NCBI RefSeq assembly: GCF_003122085.1
Contig: NZ_QEXV01000003.1
Coordinates: 685,001 to 749,000, forward strand
DNA length: 64,000 nucleotides
Direction: 5' to 3'
Source of the DNA: Marinicauda salina
GTDB taxonomy: Bacteria; Pseudomonadota; Alphaproteobacteria; Caulobacterales; Maricaulaceae
Positions 44,299 through 52,374 of this stretch are shown here, one piece after another (the stretch's first letter is position 1; every line of letters begins with the position of its first letter). The notes under the pieces were generated by a model that searched no databases, had not been told where the DNA came from, and worked only from the letters and a program-made list of their open reading frames with translations. The position numbers and the translations under genes are program-made.

Positions 44299-45533
44299 CG
44301 GTGCGCCTTCTCTTCGCCCTTGCCGCGGCGTTCAGCTTCGCCGCAGGCGCGGCGGCCTCGCCCCCCGCGTCCCTCCCCCCGCTGGAGGGTGTCGAGGCCG
44401 TCATCGCCGACGCGCCGGCGCCGGCCGAGGCGCGCGCCGGCGTCGATCGCGCCCGCGCCGCCGCGGCGCGTCTCCGCGCGGGACCGTACGAGTTCGAGGT
44501 CTCCGCCGGCGCGTCCCGGCGCAGCATCGACGGCGAGGGCGAATTCACGGAGTGGACGAGCGGGCTGAACCGGGGCGTGCGCTGGCCCGGCAAGCGCCGG
44601 ATCGACGCCGAGCTGGCGACGCTCGAGGTCGCGATCGCCGAACAGGCCTACCGGCTCGCCTGGCGCGACACGGCGCTGGAGTTCGCCCGATTGCTGGGAG
44701 AATGGCGCACCGCCGCCGGGATCGCGGAGATGCAGGCGCGGTCGGCTGAGGACGCCGAAGCCGCCGCCGAGGCGCAGGCGCGCCGGCTGGCGAACGGCGC
44801 GGCCCGCGAGGTCGATGTCGAACAGCTGCGCGCAGACGCCGGCCTGGCCGGCCTCGCCGCAGAGCAGGCGCGTCTGACCGCAGACAACGCGGCCGACGCG
44901 CTGCGCGCGGCCTTCCCCGGGCTCGAGCTCTCAGCCCTTCGCGACCAAGCGGCGGGGCGGGCGCCGCCGCTCCCTGCGGCCGGGGACGCCGTCGCCGTCG
45001 AGACGATGCCCGAAGTCCGCCTGGCGCTGCTCGCGCGCGATCGCGCAGCGCTCGAGGCGCGGCGCGCCCGCGCCGAACAGCGGCCCGATCCCCAGCTGGG
45101 CGTCCAGCTTTTCAGCGAGCGTGACGGCGCGGAGACGGGTCTGGGCGTCACGGTCGCCGTGCCGATCTCCGGCCGGGCGCGATCGGCCGCCGCGGCCGAG
45201 GCGGAGAGTCGGGTCACGACCCTCTCCGTGCGCCTGCGCAGCGCCGAGCGCCAGGCGCGCCGACGCTACAGCGAAGCGATCCGCGAGGCGCAGTCGGCGG
45301 CGCGGTCTCTGGCGATGGCCGAGGCGTCGGCGTCGGCAGCGCGCAGCGCGCTGGCGCGGATGCGCCGGGGCCGCGACATGGGCGCGGTCACCGTCTCGGA
45401 GCTGATCCGCGCGCGCGAAGCCGCCCGCACAGCCGAACGCGCCCTGATCGAGCAGCAGGCGCGCGCCGCGGCGGCCCGTCTGCGCCTCGCGATCATCGAG
45501 GGTCGCGCGCTGCAACCGACGGGGCCGGAGTGA
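44295..45533 (+). CDS. TolC/CzcC-like outer membrane efflux protein
   Basis: 412 residues with a signal peptide (FALAAAFSFAAGAAAS). Long alanine-rich coiled helices alternate with short strands (FEVSAGASRRSIDGEGEF, LGVQLFSERDGAETGLGV), the pattern of outer-membrane efflux channels with two repeats. Completes a tripartite pump with the adaptor and RND proteins. The final position is unusual but common in metal-efflux operons. Confidence 0.87.
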   Translation: MTVRLLFALAAAFSFAAGAAASPPASLPPLEGVEAVIADAPAPAEARAGVDRARAAAARLRAGPYEFEVSAGASRRSIDGEGEFTEWTSGLNRGVRWPGKRRIDAELATLEVAIAEQAYRLAWRDTALEFARLLGEWRTAAGIAEMQARSAEDAEAAAEAQARRLANGAAREVDVEQLRADAGLAGLAAEQARLTADNAADALRAAFPGLELSALRDQAAGRAPPLPAAGDAVAVETMPEVRLALLARDRAALEARRARAEQRPDPQLGVQLFSERDGAETGLGVTVAVPISGRARSAAAAEAESRVTTLSVRLRSAERQARRRYSEAIREAQSAARSLAMAEASASAARSALARMRRGRDMGAVTVSELIRAREAARTAERALIEQQARAAAARLRLAIIEGRALQPTGPE

Positions 45534-45780
45534 GTCCCTCCCGGCGGCGGATGAATCAAACCCCGTGTCGCTGCACAAATCAGGCTCTTGGCGGGCCCGG
45601 AGGGGTATTTTACCCGCGTCAATTCGTTGACTTAGGCAAGGCCGCACCAACGCAGCGCCAACAGGCAGATCGCCGCGGAGCGGGAATTCGAACGCGTGAC
45701 GATACGAATATGAGCGCCGACGTATCCGCCGCCAACGCGCTTCGGCTCCGGCTACGAACGATGAGGGAGAGCTGCCCCCC
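45534..45780. other. intergenic region between convergent operons
   Basis: 247 bp separate the ends of the efflux operon and of the carnitine-type operon. Two perfect small inverted repeats are seen: GGGTA-TTT-TACCC (45603-45615) and GTCAA-TTCG-TTGAC (45618-45631). Neither is followed by a clean T-run on either strand, although the first has T residues in its loop. They may act together as a bidirectional transcription end. No gene was found. Confidence 0.4.
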
Positions 45781-46197
45781 CTACGCCCGTTTCAGCGCCG
45801 CTTCGGCGGCCTTGCGCCAGTCATCCGGAATGGCCGCCGCCTTGCGTTCCGACATATCGAAGCAGACGGCCGTGCTCGTCAGGACGGCGGCGACGGTCGC
45901 CTTCGACAAATTCCGCATCTCGAAGCGCACCGTGAGCGATTTCGTGCCGACGCGCTCGACAGCGGCGTCGACGGCGAGCAGGTCGCCCGCCGCCACCTCG
46001 GCCTTGTAGTCGATCTCATGATGGACGTCGGCCCAGCCGAGACCGCCGGCGGCCGCCTCGCGACCGGTCCAGCCGAACACCTCGTAGAGAAAATGGTACG
46101 AGGCGTCGTCGAACATCGCCACGTAGTGACGGGTCGTCATGTGCCCCATCACGTCGCATAGCCACGGATGGGCGACGCCGCGGAAGACGCCGTTCAT
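45781..46197 (-). CDS. thioesterase, carnitine-pathway (CdhB-like) type
   Basis: 138 residues, hotdog fold: [20 protein letters not shown] with the DVMGHM catalytic loop, then [15 protein letters not shown]. It resembles the betainyl-CoA thioesterase (CdhB) that completes the carnitine route by freeing glycine betaine. The ATG at 46197 overlaps the cleavage enzyme stop (ATGA). The start is chosen because [12 protein letters not shown] aligns with family N-termini and upstream residues are out of keeping. The CdhB assignment depends on context and resemblance. Confidence 0.8.
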   Translation of the reverse strand: MNGVFRGVAHPWLCDVMGHMTTRHYVAMFDDASYHFLYEVFGWTGREAAAGGLGWADVHHEIDYKAEVAAGDLLAVDAAVERVGTKSLTVRFEMRNLSKATVAAVLTSTAVCFDMSERKAAAIPDDWRKAAEAALKRA

Positions 46198-47123
46198 GCG
46201 ATGCGCCTCACCTTGGCCGCCTCCTCCTGCTTGGTGAGACCGAGCGTCTGGCGCGCTTCGGCCGGCGTCTGCACCCGGCATCCCATGAGTTCGAGAATAT
46301 TGCGGGCCCGCTCGACCAGCTGCGCGTTGGTCGCATGCACCCCTTTCTCGAGATAGAGATTGTCCTCGAGCCCGACCCGGACATGACCGCCGAGAAGCGC
46401 CGCCTGCGCGGCCATCGGCATTTCATTGGCCCCCAGGCCGAAGCCGGCCCAGTTGGCGTTCTCCGGCAGGTTGTCCACCATCGTCTGGAAATTCCTGGGG
46501 GTTCCTTCCGCGCCCCAGCGCACGCCGAGACAGACCTGGAACAGCGGGGGCTCGTCGAGCAGGCCCTCGGCCAGCAGCTTCTTGGCGAACCAGATATGGC
46601 CGAGATCGAACACCTCCAGTTCCGGCTTCACCCCGATCTTCTGGAGGCGCTCCGCGCCCAGTCGGAGCATGCCCGTCGTCGACACGTAGACGTAGTTTCC
46701 CATGTCGTAGTTGAACGAGCCGCAATCGAGCGAGCAGATCTCGGGCAGCAAAGCCTCGACATGCTCCATGCGCTCGATCTGCCCCACGCAATCGGTTTCG
46801 TCGGAGAATGAGAGCGGATCGTCATCGGGCCCGAGAAAGAGATCTCCGCCCATGCCCGTCGTGAGGTTCAACACCACGTCGGTCTCGCTGTCGCGGACGC
46901 GGTCGACGACTTCCTTGAACAGCGCCGGGTCGCGGCTCGGCGCCCCGGTCTCGGGATCCCGCACGTGAATATGCGCGACAGCGGCGCCGGCCTTGGCCGC
47001 CTCGATGGCGGCGTCGGCGATCTCCTTCGGCGACACCGGCAGGTGCGGCGTCTTGTCGACAGTTTCGCCCGAGCCGGTGACGGCGCAGGTGATGATGACG
47101 TTCCGGTTCAGCGATTGACCCAT
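46194..47123 (-). CDS. beta-keto acid cleavage enzyme, 3-dehydrocarnitine (CdhC) type
   Basis: 309 residues. Zn ligands are in [12 protein letters not shown] (His51, His53) and the family's catalytic segments [13 protein letters not shown] and [14 protein letters not shown] are present. The C-terminal half ([20 protein letters not shown]) is very similar, from memory, to CdhC. CdhC transfers the betaine part of 3-dehydrocarnitine to acetyl-CoA, giving betainyl-CoA and acetoacetate. The start [17 protein letters not shown] at 47123 replaces a longer frame that has no family support. It is followed by the thioesterase. The AT-rich 47275-47345 patch upstream holds a plausible promoter. Confidence 0.85.
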   Translation of the reverse strand: MGQSLNRNVIITCAVTGSGETVDKTPHLPVSPKEIADAAIEAAKAGAAVAHIHVRDPETGAPSRDPALFKEVVDRVRDSETDVVLNLTTGMGGDLFLGPDDDPLSFSDETDCVGQIERMEHVEALLPEICSLDCGSFNYDMGNYVYVSTTGMLRLGAERLQKIGVKPELEVFDLGHIWFAKKLLAEGLLDEPPLFQVCLGVRWGAEGTPRNFQTMVDNLPENANWAGFGLGANEMPMAAQAALLGGHVRVGLEDNLYLEKGVHATNAQLVERARNILELMGCRVQTPAEARQTLGLTKQEEAAKVRRIA

Positions 47124-47187
47124 TGCGTAAAAGTTGGACCTCTGTTGCGTCACGACCAACGCAGAAATACATGACCGCTTGAACGAA

Positions 47188-47203
47188 CGTTTGTCGCCAA
47201 ACG
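47188..47203. promoter_or_regulatory. inverted repeat in the leader of the carnitine-type operon
   Basis: CGTTTG-TCGC-CAAACG is perfectly symmetric. It lies 65 bp upstream of the cleavage-enzyme ATG and downstream of the predicted promoter at 47327-47357, so it would be transcribed. It may be an operator for a repressor or a short RNA hairpin. Confidence 0.35.
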
Positions 47204-47326
47204 GTGATGCGGCGGGGTGTGACAGATCGCAAAGACCATAACGCCTCGACGAGGGCATTCAACCCCGCAAAAATCTTGATTGTAATTTGTTTTTTCTTCG
47301 AAAGTGCTAATTTTAATTTATTTTAT

Positions 47327-47357
47327 ATTATAGCGCCTTATTCATATTACTTATCAA
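47327..47357 (-). promoter_or_regulatory. candidate sigma-70 promoter for the CdhC/CdhB genes
   Basis: On the minus strand TTGATA (47357-47352) is followed after 19 bp by a perfect TATAAT (47332-47327). The spacer is slightly long. Transcription would start near 47320 and give a leader of about 200 bases before the ATG at 47123. Confidence 0.4.
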
Positions 47358-47413
47358 GCTGCCGGGTCGCTTCCAGCGCCGGAAACCAGGCCGACCATGA
47401 CCCGCGGTGCGAA

Positions 47414-48946
47414 TCAGCCGTGAGGAATGCGCCCGGCCCGTTTCGGGTGATCCTCGGCCAGCTGCTTCAGCAGCGAGCGGATCATGACGACGCCGATGGC
47501 GAGGACCGGCACCGAGGCGATCAGCGTCGCCGTCTGAACGACGCGCAGTCCGCCGACGAAAAGCAGGGTGATCGGCAGCGCGCCGAGCATCGCGGCCCAG
47601 AACAGGCGCTGCCACAGCGCCGGATCCTCGCCGGCGGGAAGGGCCCGCGTCGCGCTGGAGGCGAGGATGTAGGACGCGCTGTCATAGGTCGTCGCCGAGA
47701 ACACGATGGCGGTGAGGCAAAACACGGTCATCGCGACGGTCGCGAAGGGCAGCTCTGCGAGCATTGCGACGATCGCATCCGCCCCGCCTTCGCTCGTGAT
47801 AAGCCCCGTGATGTCGGCCGCGCCCGTCAGCTCGAGGTCGAGGCCGAAATTCCCGAGAATGACGAAGAACATGCCGGCCCCGATCGTCCCGTAGCCGAGC
47901 ATTCCGTAGATCACCTGGCGGATCGTGCGTCCGCGCGAGATGCGCGCCACGAAAAGTCCGACCACCGGGCCGTAGGCGACCCACCACGCCCAGTAGAAGA
48001 TGGTCCAGTCGATGACGAAGCTGCCGTCGCCGAAGGGTTCGGCCCACGTGTTGAGCCGGATGAAATTCTGCAGGACGAGCCCGTAGCCGGTTACGCCGGC
48101 TTCCAGCAGGCGCACCGTCGGGCCGACCAGCAGAACGAAGCCGAGGAACAGGAAGATCAGCGCCACGTTCAGATCGCTGAGTCGGCGAATGCCGCGCTTC
48201 AGCCCGAGAGCCGCGCTGACGCCGAAGAGAATGATGGTGACGACGAGAACGACCACCTCAAGGTGGAACCCGTTCTCCAGACCGAGGATCCGCGCCATCA
48301 GGGCGGCGATCATCGGGGTGGAGAAGCCGAGCGACGAACCCGCCCCGCCGAGCAGGCTGACCATGAAGATCGTGTCCACGATCCGCCCCAGCGGACGATG
48401 CGGCTTGAAGGCGGCGAACCCGCTGCAGCCCGTGCTCAGACGCAGAAAGGGAACGTCACGATTGTAGTAGGGATAGGCGATGGCCAGCGTCGGAAGGCAG
48501 TAGAACGCCCAGGCCGACGGTCCCCAGTGGAACAGGCCATAGGCCGAGGCCCATTCGAGCGCCGCCATCGATCCCGGTTCGAGGTCGAAGGGCGGGGTCT
48601 CGAGATAATACGCCCATTCGATCGCGGCCCAGTACATCAGACCGGCTCCGATGCCGGCGCAGAAGAGCATCGCCGCCCAACTCAGGACAGCGAACTCGGG
48701 CTTCTCCTCGGCGCCGCCGAGCCGCACGCCGCCATATTCGCTCAGGGCCAGCCACAGAAGGAAGATGATGAGGAAGGAGCCGACGAGGAGGAAGCCAGGT
48801 CCCAGATTGCCCGCGATCCGGTCATAGATCGCCGGGAGCAGCTCCGCCCCGGCCTCCGGGTCGACAAGCAGTCCGATGCAGACCGCGAGCACGATCGCCG
48901 CGCTGATCGAGAAGGCGAGCCAGTCTGTGCTCGGCTTTGAAGGCAT
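47414..48946 (-). CDS. BCCT family transporter, CaiT-like (carnitine/betaine)
   Basis: 510 residues with 12 transmembrane helices. Substrate-box tryptophans are in FYWAWWVAYGPVVGLF, followed by VARISRGRTIRQV. The segment YYLETPPFDLEPGSMAAL and YGLFHWGPSAWAFY closely resembles CaiT rather than BetP or OpuD. CaiT-like members exchange carnitine for gamma-butyrobetaine or take up betaines. The position downstream of a carboxylesterase and next to CdhC/CdhB-like genes supports carnitine or related quaternary amines as cargo. Its ATG shares one base with the esterase stop (TGATG). Confidence 0.87.
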   Translation of the reverse strand: MPSKPSTDWLAFSISAAIVLAVCIGLLVDPEAGAELLPAIYDRIAGNLGPGFLLVGSFLIIFLLWLALSEYGGVRLGGAEEKPEFAVLSWAAMLFCAGIGAGLMYWAAIEWAYYLETPPFDLEPGSMAALEWASAYGLFHWGPSAWAFYCLPTLAIAYPYYNRDVPFLRLSTGCSGFAAFKPHRPLGRIVDTIFMVSLLGGAGSSLGFSTPMIAALMARILGLENGFHLEVVVLVVTIILFGVSAALGLKRGIRRLSDLNVALIFLFLGFVLLVGPTVRLLEAGVTGYGLVLQNFIRLNTWAEPFGDGSFVIDWTIFYWAWWVAYGPVVGLFVARISRGRTIRQVIYGMLGYGTIGAGMFFVILGNFGLDLELTGAADITGLITSEGGADAIVAMLAELPFATVAMTVFCLTAIVFSATTYDSASYILASSATRALPAGEDPALWQRLFWAAMLGALPITLLFVGGLRVVQTATLIASVPVLAIGVVMIRSLLKQLAEDHPKRAGRIPHG

Positions 48947-50517
48947 CACCTCGACCCGTCTGCGCCTGCGTCCGAAGCGTTCCGGAGCGCGCGGCATATC
49001 TCTTGGTCGAACGGCGCAATGACGTCGATCTCATCGCCCAGCTCGAGAACCCGCCCCGTACGCCCGAACTCCGGCCATGTCGGCGCGGACCCCGCATCGG
49101 CTTCACCGGACGCCGCGAACGAAACCCACAGGGCCCGCATCGCATCGCCCAGCACGACATCCCGCTCCCCGGTCGGAAGCCAGGCGTCATGCGTCCCGAA
49201 GACATAGGGGATCTCCGCGCCGTGATAGGCGCCGAACGCCGCAGCCTCGTCGCCCGGCCTTACGCGGGTGAACAGATAGACATAGCTGCTTTCGCCGAGC
49301 TCCGTGATGCGTCGCGCCAGCCGATATCCCGGACAGCGCATCTGCCGCGCCGTCTCGAGCCTGTCCACCGCGCCCCGCATGCCGTCGGCGGCGACGAGCG
49401 CGTCGATATCGATCTCGCCGCCGATGCGGCGGCGATAATCGGCCAGCGTCGCCTCGGCGGAGTCCTCGTCGATATACATGAACCACTCGTCGCGGTTGGT
49501 TCCGATCATGAGCGGCACGGTCGCGAGCGCGCCGGTCGCCACCGCCTCGGCCTGGTGTCTCGGCAACGACGTCCCGTCGACCACCGGGCCGAAATCGTGG
49601 TCGCCGAGGACGTCTTCGCTCGCTTCGAGGATCGCATCCGCCGAAACGGCGCGCGGATCCGCATCCGGCAACGCCTGCGCCAGGGCCGCGAACGCCGCAT
49701 CGGCCGTATCCGCGTCATGAGGCTCGACAAATTCGAATCCGCCGCTCTGGCTGATCGCCCGGTGGAAGAGCCCTTCCGCCGCCGGCGTCGTCATCAGCGT
49801 GCCCACCGACGAAGCCCCCGCGGATTCGCCGAACACCGTCACCCTGTCGGGGTCGCCGCCGAATGCCGCGACATTCGCTTGGACCCATTCCAGCGCGGCG
49901 ATCTGGTCGAGCAGGCCGAAGTTCCGGCCTTCGGGATAACTGTCCCCGGGCGGCGCGAGATAGCCGAACGCGCCGAGGCGGTAGGCGATCGAGACGACGA
50001 CCACGCCCTCGGCGGCGAGCGCGCTTCCGCGATAATTGGGCTCGTAGGACCAGCCGCCGCGATAGCTGCCGCCATGGATCCAGACCATCACCGGCGCGGG
50101 CGCGTCCGGCTCGAGGTCCGGCGTCCAGACATTGAGATAGAGGCAGTCCTCGCTCACACCGTTGGGATAGTCCACGAGGCCGGGATCCGCCCCGAAAGCC
50201 CCGGCGACGCCGCGATACCAGTCGACGATGTGCGAGCCCTGCATGCACGCCGGCGCGAACTCGGCAGCCGGACGCACGCCGGTCCACGACGTCGCCGGCT
50301 GCGGCGCCCGCCAACGGTTGTCGCCGGTCGGCGGCGCGGCGAACGGCACGCCGCGAAAGACCGCGCCGCGCGACAGGTCATCGATCGCAACGCCCTCAAG
50401 ATCGCCAGCCTCGATCTCGACGACCGGCCCGCGGTCGGCGGCCTCGTCGGCGGCCGAGCAGCCGACCGCCCCCAGAAAACCGCTTATGATCGCGAAAAGG
50501 GCGGCGCGTCCGTTCAA
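48946..50517 (-). CDS. type B carboxylesterase, exported
   Basis: 523 residues. Nucleophile motif VTVFGESAGASS (S222) and oxyanion motif WIHGGSYRGG are typical of type B carboxylesterases. The N-terminus has a signal peptide with a possible lipid-attachment cysteine (GAVGC, C20), so it is periplasmic or a lipoprotein. The start is probably the TTG at 50517, overlapping the oxidoreductase stop (TTGA), with GGAG seven bases upstream. It could hydrolyse an ester, such as acylcarnitine or a choline ester, before uptake by the BCCT transporter. That role is inferred only. Confidence 0.82.
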   Translation of the reverse strand: MNGRAALFAIISGFLGAVGCSAADEAADRGPVVEIEAGDLEGVAIDDLSRGAVFRGVPFAAPPTGDNRWRAPQPATSWTGVRPAAEFAPACMQGSHIVDWYRGVAGAFGADPGLVDYPNGVSEDCLYLNVWTPDLEPDAPAPVMVWIHGGSYRGGWSYEPNYRGSALAAEGVVVVSIAYRLGAFGYLAPPGDSYPEGRNFGLLDQIAALEWVQANVAAFGGDPDRVTVFGESAGASSVGTLMTTPAAEGLFHRAISQSGGFEFVEPHDADTADAAFAALAQALPDADPRAVSADAILEASEDVLGDHDFGPVVDGTSLPRHQAEAVATGALATVPLMIGTNRDEWFMYIDEDSAEATLADYRRRIGGEIDIDALVAADGMRGAVDRLETARQMRCPGYRLARRITELGESSYVYLFTRVRPGDEAAAFGAYHGAEIPYVFGTHDAWLPTGERDVVLGDAMRALWVSFAASGEADAGSAPTWPEFGRTGRVLELGDEIDVIAPFDQEICRALRNASDAGADGSR

Positions 50518-51509
50518 TCTTCCGCTCCACCAATATCGACGATCACGCAGCCGCGCCGGTTTCCCGCCTCGATGGCGGCGTGCGCGTCGGCGCATCGCTC
50601 CAACGGATAGGCTTCCGCGAACCGGTGCGAGAGCCGCCCGGCCGCCTCGGCGGCCGCAATGTCGGCGATCGCCTGCTTCTTCGCCGCTTCCGGCATGTCG
50701 TAGACGATGACCATGCGCACGGTGAGGTCCATGAACATCATCCGGTAGAACGGCAGGGTCGGCTGCATGTCGCGCGAAGACGAGTAGGTCGCGATGACGC
50801 CGCCGGTTCGAATGCACTCCAGAACCTGGGACAGGTTCGCCCCGAACTCGACGTCGACAACCCGGTCGACGCGCTCTCCCCCGGTCGCTTCGAGCACCCG
50901 GGAGCCCCAGTCGTCGTCGCGGTGATTGACGACATGAGCCGCGCCGGCGGCCCGGCACGTTTCCGCGTCCTCGGCGTTGCTCGCCGTCGCGATCACCTCC
51001 GCTCCGGCGTTGGCCGCCCACTGGATCGCGTAATACCCGACGCGCCCCGCGCCGCCCGTCACCAGGACCTTCAGCCCGCCCGGGTCACCATCGGCGAAGA
51101 CGCAACGATGCGCGGTCATGACTGGAATGCCGTAGCAAGCGCCCGTCCTGAAATCGGCGTTCTCGGGGAGGGCGGGCGCGCGAGCCTCGTCGATCGCGAC
51201 ATATTCGGCCGCGCTGCCGAAGCGCCGGCCGTGTTGCGCCTGGTAGACCCAGACCCGCTCGCCGACCCGGTCGGACGACACGCCCTCTCCAACGGCCTCC
51301 ACCACGCCGGCCCCGTCGCTGTGCGGAATGACGTAGCCGTTATCGAGAAGGTTCGGGAACGAGCCGCGCCGCTTCTTCGTGTCCGACGGATTGACGCCGC
51401 TTGCGGCGAGACGGACGAGCACCTCGCCCTTCCCCGGCGTCGGAGCGGGTCGTTCGCCGAACTCCAGCACGTCCGGCTCGCCGAACCGTTCGAACCATAC
51501 CGCTTTCAT
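50514..51509 (-). CDS. zinc-independent quinone oxidoreductase (MDR superfamily)
   Basis: 331 residues. The GroES-like N-terminal domain (FGEPDVLEFGERPAPTPG) is followed by the Rossmann motif VLVTGGAGRVGYYAIQWA, and then the typical quinone-oxidoreductase spacing. Structural zinc cysteines are absent, as in NADPH:quinone reductases. It ends HAAIEAGNRRGCVIVDIGG. A probable NADPH-dependent reductase of enones or quinones. Cotranscribed with the esterase, SDR and transporter. Confidence 0.86.
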   Translation of the reverse strand: MKAVWFERFGEPDVLEFGERPAPTPGKGEVLVRLAASGVNPSDTKKRRGSFPNLLDNGYVIPHSDGAGVVEAVGEGVSSDRVGERVWVYQAQHGRRFGSAAEYVAIDEARAPALPENADFRTGACYGIPVMTAHRCVFADGDPGGLKVLVTGGAGRVGYYAIQWAANAGAEVIATASNAEDAETCRAAGAAHVVNHRDDDWGSRVLEATGGERVDRVVDVEFGANLSQVLECIRTGGVIATYSSSRDMQPTLPFYRMMFMDLTVRMVIVYDMPEAAKKQAIADIAAAEAAGRLSHRFAEAYPLERCADAHAAIEAGNRRGCVIVDIGGAED

Positions 51510-51516
51510 GGCTTCC

Positions 51517-52350
51517 TCATCTTATCGGGTAGGACAGCGTCTCCGTGTGCCCGTCGATGGCGATCGACTGGCCGGAGATCCGCGCGCCGGCATCCGAGCT
51601 CAAGAAGACGCACATCTCCGCGACATCTTCCGCCCGGATGAATTTCTGCATCGAGATCTGACCTTCGTAGGTTCGGCGCACTTCTTCGATCGACACGCCG
51701 CGCGCCGCGGCTTCGCGCTGCATGACCGCCTCGATGCGAGGCCCCTCGACAGAGCCCGGGCAAAGCGCATTGACCCGCACTCCGTACGGGCCGAGCTCCA
51801 TGGCCAGGGTCTTCGTCAGACCGATGATGGCCCATTTGGATGACGCATAGGCGGCGCGAAGCGGGAACCCGAACAGCGCGGCCGTCGAGGCGATGTTGAT
51901 GATCGCGCCCCGCCGGGCTGTCTTCATGATCGGGGCCGCCATGCGGGCGAAATAGAACGCGCCATTGAGATTGACGTCGACGGTCCGCCGCCAGCTCTCC
52001 ACGTCGATCTCCTCGATCGGCGCGGCGGGGCCGGCGATCCCGGCGTTGTTCACCAGCACATCGAGGCGACCGTAACGATCGATCACCTCCTCGATGACGC
52101 CCGAGGCGGCGTCCGGATCAGACACGTCGGCGACCGTCGCCGACGCGCCTTGAGCGTCTCCGCCGAACGCGGCGACTGCGGATTCGTCGATGTCGCAGAC
52201 ATGCACGGACCAGCCCGCCTTCCGGTAGGCTTCCGCAGCCGCGCGGCCGACCCCGGACGCCCCGGCCGTGACGAGCGCGACGTTGGTTTCCACCGGCGCG
52301 CGCCCATCCGCCGCCGCGTCGCCGCGGGGGAGTGTCTCGCTGTCACCCAT
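51517..52350 (-). CDS. short-chain dehydrogenase/reductase of the carnitine-type cluster
   Basis: 277 residues with a charged N-terminal extension (about 20 residues). Cofactor motif VTAGASGVGRAAAEAY, NNAG in the fourth strand, catalytic serine in INIASTAALFG and YASSK for Tyr/Lys. C-terminal SGQSIAIDGHTETLSYPI is unusual for the class. The second-strand end HVCDIDE suggests NAD(H). It lies where a carnitine dehydrogenase (CdhA) would be expected, yet it belongs to a different family, so it may replace that step. It is 24 bp after the receptor. Confidence 0.87.
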   Translation of the reverse strand: MGDSETLPRGDAAADGRAPVETNVALVTAGASGVGRAAAEAYRKAGWSVHVCDIDESAVAAFGGDAQGASATVADVSDPDAASGVIEEVIDRYGRLDVLVNNAGIAGPAAPIEEIDVESWRRTVDVNLNGAFYFARMAAPIMKTARRGAIINIASTAALFGFPLRAAYASSKWAIIGLTKTLAMELGPYGVRVNALCPGSVEGPRIEAVMQREAAARGVSIEEVRRTYEGQISMQKFIRAEDVAEMCVFLSSDAGARISGQSIAIDGHTETLSYPIR

Positions 52351-52374
52351 TGCTAGCTCGCTGTCAGCTCGCGC

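Larger units (their letters stand above)
47124..47413. other. AT-rich intergenic region upstream of the cleavage enzyme
   Basis: 290 bp between the BCCT transporter end and the CdhC-like start, both on the minus strand. The stretch 47275-47345 is very AT-rich for this genome. No gene was found. Contains a candidate promoter and an inverted repeat, listed separately. Confidence 0.6.

Noticed and set aside
45603-45631. Small RNA gene between the efflux and carnitine-type operons
   Set aside because: Two short inverted repeats exist, but no promoter with acceptable spacing or terminator with a T-run was found.
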